Below, piece after piece: positions 24,596 to 34,861 of a stretch of 64,000 nt of DNA. A program made the translations under genes and the position numbers. This DNA is from Excoecaria cochinchinensis (taxonomy: Eukaryota; Streptophyta; Magnoliopsida; Malpighiales; Euphorbiaceae), in assembly GCA_947683425.1 (NCBI GenBank), contig CANTUQ010000078.1, positions 1,180,001-1,244,000 on the forward strand, in the 5' to 3' direction. Positions within the stretch are counted from its first letter, which is position 1; the number at the start of each line of letters is the position of its first letter. Under the pieces are notes generated by a model. It was not told where the DNA came from and made no database searches. It worked only from the letters and a program-made list of their open reading frames with translations.

Positions 24596-24722
24596 GCATG
24601 AGTCATGCAAGATAGCACAAGTTGTGCAAGAAAGCACGAGACGTGCAAGCTAGCACGACTCGTACAAGAAAGCACGAGACATGCAAGCTAGCATGAGTCG
24701 TGCAAGATAGCATGAGTCGTGC
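24596..24722 (+). repeat. Seven-unit palindromic array with exact 19-bp period
   Basis: Units start at 24596, 24615, 24634, 24653, 24672, 24691 and 24710. Each is a 13-bp near-palindrome of the form GCAYGAGTCRTGC, followed by a 6-bp spacer such as AAGATA or AAGCTA. It sits just before the second CpG-rich patch of LTR C. It is not a CRISPR: there are no unique spacers and this is a plant LTR. Confidence 0.9.
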
Positions 24723-26705
24723 TCCCACCCCTGTTTTCACTCTGTTCTTTTGTCATACTTCGTTATGCTTTTATGTGTGCCTTCATGAGTCGTGACAGTG
24801 AGCACGACTCGTGATCGCCTCCTGGGCCTCGTTTGTCATAATCGTGACACCCGTTGCGAGCGCGACAGACCTCTGTGCCTAAAATGTTTTCGAAAATTCT
24901 CTTCTTTGCATTATTTCTCACTTGTATTATGCATCGATGACTTAAAGTATGAATTATTCAAATGTTTCTATTCAGGGTAATAATTGAAATACGAGTTTTT
25001 ATCTGCCATTATTATTGTATAAATATATATGTGTAAGGAAAGGCGAACTTATTTGTTAAGTCTAATGAGTGCATGTTGCCCAATAATATAGTTATGTTTA
25101 ATATGTTTAAATGAATATCTTATTCATGAAATAATACATGATTAGTCTTGCATATGATAAATGTAATTGTACATATGATATGCAAATATATGAATGCATG
25201 TGATCATAAAAGAATGTTACAAGTATTTAATGGAAGTATTTAATGGAATGTATATATATATATAAGTGAAACGTGACGAATTCAATAATGATATGGAAAA
25301 TTTAGCCTGCGTGAGTCGGTCGTGGATAGATAGGCATGCCTATAGAGTTCTGATGCTGCAGGCCCTTTGTTCTGTTTGGACCCTGATCAGGTCCCTGTTT
25401 GGTTCCTCGTGAACCTTAATGTGTAAGGATCTTGTTTATGATCCCCAATGTGAAAATGTTTTGAATGAGAAAATAAGATGTTGCTTTTCGCTTGTACCCA
25501 CGGGTACTCCCAATGTGTTCTGTTTACTCGCTTATCCACCCCCTTGACTTAGCAGGCGATAAAAAGAGTAAAATAATGTGAATTAATTGATAAGTTCGGT
25601 GACAATTTGCACAATGAATACGTGAATAAGCATCTGATGCATTTATGATAAATGCCATTTGAACTTGTGCTCTATGCACTCCTCTGTTCTGGATCCTTCA
25701 CGGACACCTATGTGGTATCTATGAGTACCTAAGTACTTTTGTATCTGAAGCTAATGTCAGTTAAATGAAAAAGATGTAGCAAATGACGTTCATTCTAGTA
25801 AATGTGTATGAAATGAATGAATATTGATTGCATGAGAATTCATATGTCATCTGTTCAAAAGCTATGAGTATGGTTGTCTGTATGAAGTCTTTGTAAAGAA
25901 TTATTGACATATTTGATATGCTTATTTGTTATAGTTGAGTACTTTATAAATGAACTTTATAAATATATTCGTTTATATGTTAAAATGATAATACAGGTAT
26001 GTTATGTGTTATTTATCCATGAGACTTTAGCCTGGACAATTACTGTAAGTATATTGGTAAGGAATTCATGTACGATATTTGTTGGTTTTAATGAATACGG
26101 TAAATTGTGTATTGAGTAGTACGTAAGAGGAATAATAAGTGTTAGGTATGATGTAGATAACTGAACTTAGTAAATGAGTTTGGATTAAATCTGGAACGCA
26201 TGTATAAGGTTTTCGATAGAACCATGGGGTTCTGATTCCCTGACCATAGGGATACGTAGGAAGCTTGGAATATTATTTCAAGCCTGAACCAAATCTAAGA
26301 ATCGAAATGTTTTGTTTAGTTTTGAATACGTAATGGTTTGAACAAATTAAAGGTTTTGACTTAAGTAGTAATACTATTATCTGCATGATTTTGAATCTAC
26401 TAGTAAGTATGGGAATTGGTAAGGCATAATATTTTTGACTAGCAAAATGTATTTTTTGTAACCTATGAGGTATAACTATTAATATGGTTAATTAAATGAA
26501 TTCGGTAAACAATTAGTAAGTATAATGTTGTGATTTAAAAAGGTAATAAAGTTATTTCTGGTTATGGTATATAAACGAGTGTGTTTACGAAATTGTTTAG
26601 GTTTTCGTATGAGAATAAGAATATGAATTTATGATAACTTTAACCGGTGTACTTTATGTTTATGTATATATATATATATTGATTTGCATGTGTTTGCCTC
26701 GGCAA

Positions 26706-26759
26706 CCACTGTGAGTGGCTACCCATTATTTATTTCGCCCGACTAAGCGTTATCGCTTA
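26706..26759 (+). promoter_or_regulatory. Two hairpins near the end of LTR C
   Basis: The first has arms CCACT and AGTGG around a GTG loop (26706-26718). The second has arms TAAGCG (26744-26749) and CGCTTA (26754-26759) around TTAT. They occupy the same places as the S1 and E hairpins although the arm sequences differ. Confidence 0.6.
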
Positions 26760-29437
26760 ACAAGGTTGTTTGTCCGTGCAGGTTAGGAGATCAGAGTAGC
26801 GCAGCGGTCCGCTGAGTTTTGGCCAACGAGTCGCTAGATTTTCATAGGAAGTGTTTTTGATTTCGGCATGTAATTAAATTTCATTTATTTAGCATTAATA
26901 ATCTTTAGTGCGAATGATGGTGTGTGTGAGATAAGTTTAGGATGTGCATGTGGTTGAGGTTTTAGATTTTAGAAATTTTATTATTCCGTCTTCTGCTTTG
27001 CTAAGTAAGTGTCTCGTCTGGTAGCACCCTTCGCTCACTGTAGCTCTCTGTCCTTTGTTATGCTACGTGTGGGAGTTGGGGGTGTTACAATAAGTACATA
27101 ACCATAACTTACAATATTTGTTTATAAGTATATACATGCCATAACTCAAAATCTACTGAAAATATCTCTTACAAGCTTAGTCAGATAGCTTCCAAAACAC
27201 CGTATGCTTGCTCCGCCCCTAGCTTGTACCTACACACAGTCAATAAAAACTACGTGCTAAGCATTAAGTATGCCCAGTGGTGGTTACAATTGTAAAAATT
27301 TCCATCCCTCTACTAGTATTCATTTAATAAATAAATATTTAAATTTTACTCCCAATTAATATAAATCTTATTAATGTTCCATAAATTCTTAATTGTGTTC
27401 TCTACTTAGTTTATTTATAAACTCATTAATTAACTTATTCTCTACATAACTATGTTGTTACTATTATTTTTTTATTATTATTTTTATCACTATTATTATT
27501 ACCATTACTTTTATAATTATCACTAACTAATTCTCCTAGTTCCAATTACTACTTAATCACTTTATTTACCTATTAATTTGTTTACTTAAATCATTTATTA
27601 CTTTTCATTCCAATATTTCATCCTACTATATTTAAAAATCTTATATTTTTATTTAGTTAACTATTCAACAATTCTTTTAACTTTCAATTATTTTCTACAT
27701 TATTAGTTTTATTACATTATATTATTTTTAATTTAGTTGTTTCCATGTCAATTACAACTTAGTTCTTAATTCTCCGACTAATTACTGTTTTGCTCTTCCA
27801 TTACACGTATTTACCAAATTGCCGTTAACTATCCTAATTTCTCGATTTAAATCATTATTTAACCCATAATTTATTATTTATTCTTCACCATACCATGTTA
27901 ATATTATTTTTACCAATTAGACCCTAAAACTTCATAATTTATTTCATTTTAGTCCTTTTTCACACATTAGTTCGGGTTCAGTTAATTTTATTCATTTTTA
28001 CTATTTTGCCCCTAGTATCGGTTCAGTAGAAATCTCCGAACCGGATATGCGGGATGTGGACCCCACAGATCCACAACATTCCAAGTCACCCCGTATAACC
28101 ACAATTACATTTACATTTCATTTCATTCGACATTTTAAACATTCATTCATTTTGTAGACCGCCATTGGCCTACTAATAGTGAGTCACCATGACTCACACC
28201 GTGGTTTTACTGTCCCTATGGCTAGCTAACTATATCCTGAACTAGATTTAACTACTAGACTATTACTAAGGGCAAGATAAATAAATTATCATATTACTTT
28301 ATTGTAACATACCATTATGCCAACATAAACAAACTTTATATTATTCATTCTTTTCTTACTAAATCATCTTTATTCTACTACTTATTTAATTACATAATCA
28401 TTCATATCAAAATTTCATTAAAACTATACATTCAACTTCATCTCCATTATAACCATAATTTACTAATTTATTCTAAAATATTCATTTTTATTCAATAAAT
28501 TATAAGTAAATTACCATGCCCTCAATTTTTATTCTATATTCATTTTATGCCATACCTTCAACTAAAATACACAATTAACTTGATTTTTATTATAAACATA
28601 ATATACTAATTTATTCTAAAATATTCATTTATACATAATAAATTCCAAATAAATTACCATGTGCTCAATTTTTATCTTACTTTCATATTATGCAATTATA
28701 TTTAACAAATAACAAGGATATACCTTAAAATTCTTACTTTTACCATTCGGCCAACTACACAAATGCACCATCCTTATTTCTTTTTTATCTTTTTTATCAT
28801 TAATTAAGTTAATTTATACCTTAAATTACATGTATACACCTTTAACTCATATATATACCCAAAGTATACCCTAATATTATGAGATATACCATTCGGCTAT
28901 CCAAAGTTTACTACCCTATAATTTATTTCTTCTTCATTTAACCATTCAATTTATCATTTCTAACATCCTAAGACATAATTATAACATTTATTCCAATTAT
29001 ATACAAATATTTTACATAGTTACTATTTAAACATAACCTAAATTCACCCTAAAATAAAGGAAATGGTTAGAATTTGTAACCACTAACCTTAATTTCTTGA
29101 TTTAATCTTCCAAAGATTCCTTCCCTTTGCTTTTTCCTCTTGAAACTCCTTCACCTTCTTTATTCCCTAAGTATGGCCGAAATTCAAAATTGAGTTACCA
29201 TAAAAACCATGCATTCTACCCACAATATAACAACATAATTACACTCTACATACCCCAAATTACATATTAGAACCATTAAATAAATTTAAAACCTTCAATT
29301 CCTCTTACCTCAATTTGAACCCTAACCATTGTACCCTTGAAATTTCCCAATTCTCTTACTCAAATTGGAGATTAGAAGCTATAATACTGTTGTAGAGGGG
29401 CTGAATTACATTAGGGGGGCTTGATTTGGAGGAGGAA

Positions 29438-29779
29438 TTGGAGGAGAGGAGAAGAAATTTGGAGAGAAAAATGGAAGATTAGGTTTGGCCAAGGAGAGGA
29501 GTAGAAAGGGCTGAAGAAGTCTGGAATTCTCCCTACATTTCTATTTTTCAACCCTTTTATACCATCATTTTTGGGCTGGGCTGGTCCAACCAAGGTGGTT
29601 GGACCTAATTGGAGGAGAGGAGAAGAAATTTGGAGAGAAAAATGGAAGATTAGGTTTGGCCAAGGAGAGGAGTAGAAAGGGCTGAAGAAGTCTAGAATTC
29701 TCCCTACATTTCTATTTTTCAACCCTTTTATACCATCATTTTTGGGCTGGGCCTTGGTTGGACCTAAATTTAAGCCTGT
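29438..29779 (-). repeat. 171-bp tandem duplication in B right LTR
   Basis: The GGAGGAGAGGAG... block at 29440 repeats at 29611, each followed by the same TATA-containing stretch. The junction holds a 9-bp-arm hairpin, GGTCCAACC (29583-29591) and GGTTGGACC (29597-29605). It thereby doubles the LTR's promoter region (minus-strand TATAAAAGG). Confidence 0.85.
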
Positions 29780-30640
29780 TTTCAATTTATAGCCCATTAA
29801 CCAAACCCAAATTAATTCCCTTCCTTTCAGCCCTCCAATTCACTCCAAACCAGTTCGAAAATTCCCCAAATAATAAATTAAGCCTCCACAAAAATTTTCA
29901 GCCCAATCGGAATCCGTTTTCGGGACTGTTCACTCTAACCGGTCCGATTTGGCAATTTTCAGTGTTACCGTAAAAGTTATGTTTCTTTACCAAAAATTTC
30001 TAAATTTTATTATAAGCTTGACTATACCCTTATGATAATTTTGGGAGGTCATTTACTATTTTTAGAGGTCCAGTCAAATATTGGTCAAATCGGGGTCCCT
30101 AAATGCGGTCCAGGACTTTTCTTATTTTTGACTTTTGGGTACCCATTTAAGCACATTTTTATTCCAAATTTTACCACTGGACTCACCATGACTAGTATTT
30201 TTCGATAGTTAAATAAAATATTTTTTGCCTCGGGGTGCAATTTATGTCCCCGAGTGCACTATTCACCACAAGTAAATACTATTCACAGCTAACCCGGTAT
30301 TACGGCCATTACAGAACTATACAACAAAATAACAGCAAGAGACAAAAAGACTATAACTGGAACTCCTAGTGGCCGACCTGCAGATGCCCAACTCCGATAA
30401 CGAACCTGCCACCTATACAGAAAAACAATTGTGTTAAGCGATAACACTTAGTGGGGACCAAAATAAGAAATCTCTAATGCAAATATAACATCATAAAATG
30501 AGTATATGGATAACCGATACATATAATATACATATGAACGATACAAGTAAGTCTACTTATGCTCTAACATGCAATATCATTAATTTTACATACACACATC
30601 TAAAGAAACGATCATGCCATACGTATCTTTACATCTCTAA

Positions 30641-31305
30641 GGCTCCGATTGGAATAAATGAATCTAAATTTTAGAATTCATTTACAAATGAATTCCATAT
30701 GAAATTTATTTGTAAATGAATTCCTATGTTTTGAATAAAATTACTAAAATATAGAATTAAAAATGAATTTCTTATTTTTATATTTGGAATAAAAGAATAA
30801 ATAAATTCGTTTCTATTTTATTTACTGAAATATCCTCAATGCCAATTTTGATTCATTCTTCCAATTATTTACAATAAAAAAAAATTTAACAATCATTAAT
30901 AATCATTTTAAAATTTTTGACAAATATTAAATCAATGATAACATAATTTTTTTAAAAAAAAGTCATATATATATTAACATTCAGTAAAGAATAGTGGCAG
31001 GAAAGTGAGAAGAACAGTCATGAGCGAAAAAAAAAGAACAGACTGCGTTAGCTGCATAAAAATAATTTATTTTTAACAAATAATCGAGAGGGTATTATAG
31101 TTTTTTTAAATTTAACCATTGAAAATGTGAAATTCATTTGCAAATTTCACCTATTTTGGTGGAATTTGGTGAAGATATGATGAATTCCATGGAATTGAAT
31201 TCTATAAATTTAATTCCTATTTTTTTTGTATTTCAAGTGCAAAAAATAAGAATTACAAATGAATTCCATAAAATTTTATGGAATTCATTTATTTCAAGCG
31301 GAGCG
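30641..31305. mobile_element. PIF/Harbinger-type (Tourist-like) MITE
   Basis: A 665-bp insertion absent from the other LTR of A, flanked by TAA on both sides (30638-30640 and 31306-31308). The termini are GGCTCCGATTGGAATAAATG and the reverse complement of ATTTCAAGCGGAGCG, giving imperfect terminal inverted repeats. A 3-bp TAA duplication and a GGCTC...TTGG terminus are typical of Tourist-like elements. It is AT-rich with no coding capacity; several GAATTCATTT-type internal repeats extend the inverted ends. Movement would need a transposase from elsewhere. Confidence 0.85.
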
Positions 31306-33194
31306 TAACACATGTATATACATATAAGCACATAATAAATAAATATCAGTAACTTGTATAATATCCAATCCCTCTATCTTGCCAAAACTTAATCACATGC
31401 ACATATAACATACTAACATTTCTATAACCATAATAAATTAAACATGTAGTATCCTGAGTTCTCAATAATTAGTGGATACAGGTACTATTGATACTGATAG
31501 GATACAGTATCTGAAACATATAGACACATGAGTTTCGGAACATGTATACCCGAAGGTAGGAAGGGGAGACCTAAGTCTCAAATCATATAGACCTAAACGG
31601 GGCCGACTTATAAGACCCAAATGGGGCCACCATGTAGCAGCTGCACTCACACTCTAACCCTTAATAATCATGCTTATCTATCCACCACTATGACCCTTCA
31701 GGCTTAAATCAACTCTAAAACGGTCATATAAACATTTCCTTGATATCGTAAAGAGTAAGTCACAATAACTCGATTCATATAAAACTATCCAATGGAACAA
31801 GCATGTGCTTCATGTATTCATTTATGAAATCAAGAATAAATATTACAAAGTATAATCATATAGATCCCATAAGTGAGAAACCATATAAAGGATCTCAAGT
31901 AAAAAGTATTTACAAAATAGGGGTGTGTCGCGCTCGTGACAAAGGTCGCACCTGCGACAGACGCCAAATCTCCACTATTGGGCTCGCGACAAATAGTCGC
32001 TCTCACGACAAAAGATAAGGGCCTCGATCGTGCCCGCGTACACCAACGTGCTCGCAATAGGGACCGCTCACTGATGCTCGGCTCTTGCACTCTCTGTCGT
32101 GCTTGCGACAAAGCACGCTCGGCTAGAGATCGAAACATGAGTTCTCTGTCACGCCCTCGGCCGAGGTCGCGCTCGTAATAGAGACGAGCTCCCAGACTAG
32201 GAATTGCCAAACTCCACCTCTACTCATGCTCAACTTGATCCATAATCAATTTAACATGTATACAACCTCAATTCATCCAACATATGCATTCTAAACATGG
32301 CAATAATCACGTGAATAACAAATTATACTTGTAAGAAACAATTAAATTGGCCAAAATGCACGATTAAAACATCAAACCCAGAAATTACTCTAAAATCATA
32401 CAATTCCATATTTGAACTCTCATATGCCAAATTAAACCTAACATATCATACATATATCAAAACTCAACTCAAAACATGCATATCAACATATTTAACAACT
32501 CAAAATCCAGAATTCATCACAAGAATTCAAAGCAAATCAATTTACACAAACTCCCAAACCTCTAAAGATGTTCCAAATCACTCTTCTTCAAGACACAATC
32601 TTTTCTTTGCCTTTATCCTTCCTCTTATCGCCAGCTTCTTGCACAAAACAAGCCAAACAAAACTCTTAATCCAAACCCAAAACACACCCAAACATGAAGA
32701 AGAGAAGGAGAAGAAAATCAATTCAACCAACTTACCTCTTCAAACCAAAACTCTTAATCTTACAGAAACCAAACTCAAAACCTTGAAGATCCAACCAAGA
32801 AGGAGAAGTAAGGAGCAAGAAGTGTAAAAAGAAGAAGAAAGAACAAGAGAAGAAATGCAGGAAGAGGGAACACCAGGGCAAAAATCTGATTTTGCCTCCT
32901 CTCTCTCTTCCTTTCTTCTTTCCCCACATTATTTGCTCCCAACCACCAAGCTTGGGCGTCAACCTCCTATTGGTTGAACTTAAAAATCCTTGTCTTTTAT
33001 CCCTTTAGTCCTTAGCATATATCCTTTTAGTCACTAAAATAAATTCTTTCTCTTAATACTTCAATTCCTTTTTCAATTTAGTCCTCATTTAATCCAATCT
33101 TTACTTGTACAATTACAATTATGCCCTTTTTCCAATGCAATAACCTTGTAATTTCTACTAGGGTCCATTTTGGGATTTTACAAAATGCATATTT

Positions 33195-33196
<2 letters not shown>

Positions 33197-33241
<45 letters not shown>
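33197..33241. repeat. TA dinucleotide microsatellite
   Basis: Uninterrupted AT repeats of about 45 bp, just right of element A inside solo LTR D. Confidence 0.95.
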
Positions 33242-33244
<3 letters not shown>

Positions 33245-34861
33245 ATTTCCATTTCACTAATATACATTTCAGTAATGTCACAATCCATTTCGTAAGAAAT
33301 GAAGTCCATTTGCAAAATTTCATTTGCACAAATGGGACCAAAGTAAACAAAGGAACACAAAAGGGAGAAGGACTGTCACGAGTTGTGCCTCATGTCATGT
33401 GTCTTGACAGTGGCCTGTTGTGCCGCGTCGGCACAGCTGTGCTGACTCAATACCGAGTCTGCATCAGGATGGACTCTGACCCTTGATTTGTGCGTCCGAA
33501 ATGAACTAGTAAATGACATTTTTAGCTAAATTTCTTTTATACTTCTTTCCTCTATGTCTTAGCTATCTTTTGATAAAATTTAAGATCATTTGGAGCTTTA
33601 TCCTAGGAGTTATAGCCTTAACATTACATACTGTTCCAGAACAACTTTCAGAGATAGAATTGTGTCCCAACTTTGAAAAATTACTGGGAATGGTGGGGAC
33701 ATAATTTAACCATAACCTCTGCATGAAAATTGTTATCCTATATGTCTAGTTTCAGTATAATTTTAATTCATAACATTTGGACCACTATAACCCTAGAAAT
33801 GGCCCTAGGAACAGAACCTTGTCCCATTACCCTAGCAAAATAGATACCCTAACTTTGGGCTCAACTTTGAGGCACTTAGAAATAGAATAAGCTCTTGACA
33901 TCTTCAATACATATTTAGGTATGGATGTTATATTTTACCTCCAACTGGAATCATCCAATTCATAGTTCTATAACTCAATTTATGGTCGATTATCACCAAA
34001 GGTCAGACGGGCTTTGGACAGAGTTTCCCTAAAACTCCTATACGCTCAATTCAACCATTTTTACAAGTTCAACACCCACAAATCAACTCAAATCAACATA
34101 TATCATTCATATGCACTTAAGATTACCTAAATCATTCATCAAATGCATACAAAACATATATAGTTCCCAAACCTATTTTTGCTCCAATTCTTTTTCAAGC
34201 TCCTTTTTGTGTCCCACCTTTTCTACTATCCTCTTCTTGTTAGAAATCCTCAATCAAAGTCACCAAAATTCCATGTCAAATATCTTTATATCACTTTCTA
34301 ACTTCTAGCTCTACTAAGTAGAAAAATAAGATAGTTATGAATATAATAATCCTCACCTTGCTAGCTCACTTTGCCTTTGAGATCATTGAACGTATCTTAG
34401 AATTCCTTTGAACATATAATAGAGCAGATTTTTAATGTGCTTTTTAGTAGTGGAATTGGTTGAATATTTAGCCCTTCTTTGCCGTCCAAATGGCCTATTT
34501 GTAGGCCAAGGATTCCTTTTCAAATGTCAAAATATCTCTGTATTTTTCTAGAGTCTACGTATGTGTTAAGGTATGATTGGCTATCTCCTTGACTTTGCAC
34601 ATTAGTCCATATTTTCCTTTATTTCATACATTTGTCTTATAATTTATTATTATTCATACATTAACATACAATAGGTATGATTTTATGCAATTTAGTCCAT
34701 AGATGTAAAATGACCAATTTGCCCTTAGCTTTTTCACTTAATACCGATTATGTCATTTTCTTCACTTTACCACTTTACCCTTCTGATTACACCTTTCTAG
34801 CCACCGTCGTATCCTAGACACATGCCAATCCATCTAGAGTATTTTACGTCCATACAATGGA

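Larger units (their letters stand above)
23422..27089 (+). mobile_element. Solo LTR C (Ty3/gypsy), plus strand
   Basis: The termini are TGTCACACCCCGAAATG and GGGGGTGTTACA, with a perfect ATAAG duplication (23417-23421 and 27090-27094). The intact site is visible in the other B LTR near 15195. It is 3668 bp with no internal region and is the same family as S1. It contains a TATA box, a pyrimidine-rich leader, a 19-bp-period palindromic array (24596-24722), CpG palindromes, ATAGGCATGCCTAT (25330-25343) and hairpins (26706-26759). Confidence 0.93.
14797..30313 (-). mobile_element. Tekay-type chromovirus B, structurally complete but decayed
   Basis: A Ty3/gypsy element with both LTRs (14797-18218 and 23015-30313), a perfect GAACT duplication (14792-14796 and 30314-30318) and internal order gag, protease, RT, RNase H, integrase, chromodomain. 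The net length is about 11.8 kb after removing C. Long LTRs (3.4-3.6 kb) and a C-terminal chromodomain fit the Tekay (Del) clade. Stops or frameshifts are found in every domain. It inserted into the right LTR of A, and A's left LTR shows the uninterrupted site at about 10910. Confidence 0.92.
23015..30313 (-). repeat. Right (5') LTR of B, interrupted by solo LTR C
   Basis: Its segments are 23015-23421 and 27090-30313. The net length is about 3.6 kb, some 200 bp longer than the left LTR, largely because of a 171-bp tandem duplication at 29438-29779. The dyad GTGAGTC...GACTCAC (about 28180-28198) is intact here. The adjacent primer site (about 22996-23010) is decayed: it reads TTGTATTAAGC on the minus strand instead of TGGTATCAGAGC. 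Confidence 0.88.
10678..33182 (-). mobile_element. Gag-only LTR retrotransposon A, minus strand
   Basis: The two LTRs are 10678-13135 (2458 bp) and 14543-33182 (2450 bp after removing B and the MITE). They flank a 1407-bp internal region that holds only a gag gene. It has an initiator-Met-type primer site at the right and a polypurine tract at the left, so the structure is complete but lacks protease, RT and integrase. The flanks read ATATG (10673-10677) and AAATG (33183-33187), a duplication with one mismatch. This fits the class described as TR-GAG, gag-only non-autonomous LTR elements. Element F has the same plan. Confidence 0.88.
14543..33182 (-). repeat. Right (5') LTR of element A, interrupted by B and a MITE
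   Basis: Its segments are 14543-14796, 30314-30640 and 31306-33182. They align in order with the left LTR, and the net length (2450 bp) agrees to within 8 bp. Its copy of the GCATGC palindrome has decayed (ATAATCATGCTTAT, about 31664-31677). Its CpG cluster is at 31924-32190. Confidence 0.85.
3413..34856 (-). mobile_element. Solo LTR D (Ty3/gypsy) containing all nested elements of 4.2-33.2 kb
   Basis: The element starts TGTAACACCCCCTACC at 3413 and ends CCATACA at 34856, with ATGGA duplicated on both sides. Subtracting S1, S2, A and their duplications leaves about 2926 bp. Its own sequence occupies 3413-4218, 7946-8158, 10430-10677 and 33183-34856. No gag, pol, PBS or polypurine tract belongs to it, so it is a solo LTR. 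The 3' LTR signature (reverse complement of GGGTGTTACA) is on the left, giving minus orientation. It carries the ATAGGCATGCCTAT palindrome at 10464-10477 and a 7-bp-arm CpG hairpin at 33419-33435. A TACAAATAGG TATA-like box lies near 34495-34505 on the minus strand. Confidence 0.88.

Noticed and set aside
24456..24653. 65-residue open frame with a basic C-terminus in LTR C
   Set aside because: It overlaps the CpG patch and the 19-bp palindromic array, and no equivalent frame exists in the related LTR S1.
24596..24722. CRISPR-like regular spacing
   Set aside because: The repeat is continuous with near-constant 6-bp spacers, lies in a plant LTR and has no cas genes.
10678..33182. Treating A as an LTR element with internal region 13136-30313 including B's pol
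   Set aside because: B has its own LTRs and a perfect GAACT duplication, and A's two LTRs match in length only if B is removed.
33121..33486. 121-codon open frame across the TA microsatellite
   Set aside because: The Ile-Tyr run is the microsatellite translated; the flanks are LTR D and the end of LTR A.
33183..34856. Host gene in the non-repetitive-looking part of LTR D
   Set aside because: The frames found (up to about 65 codons) lack domains, and the segment joins the other D pieces between matching ATGGA duplications.
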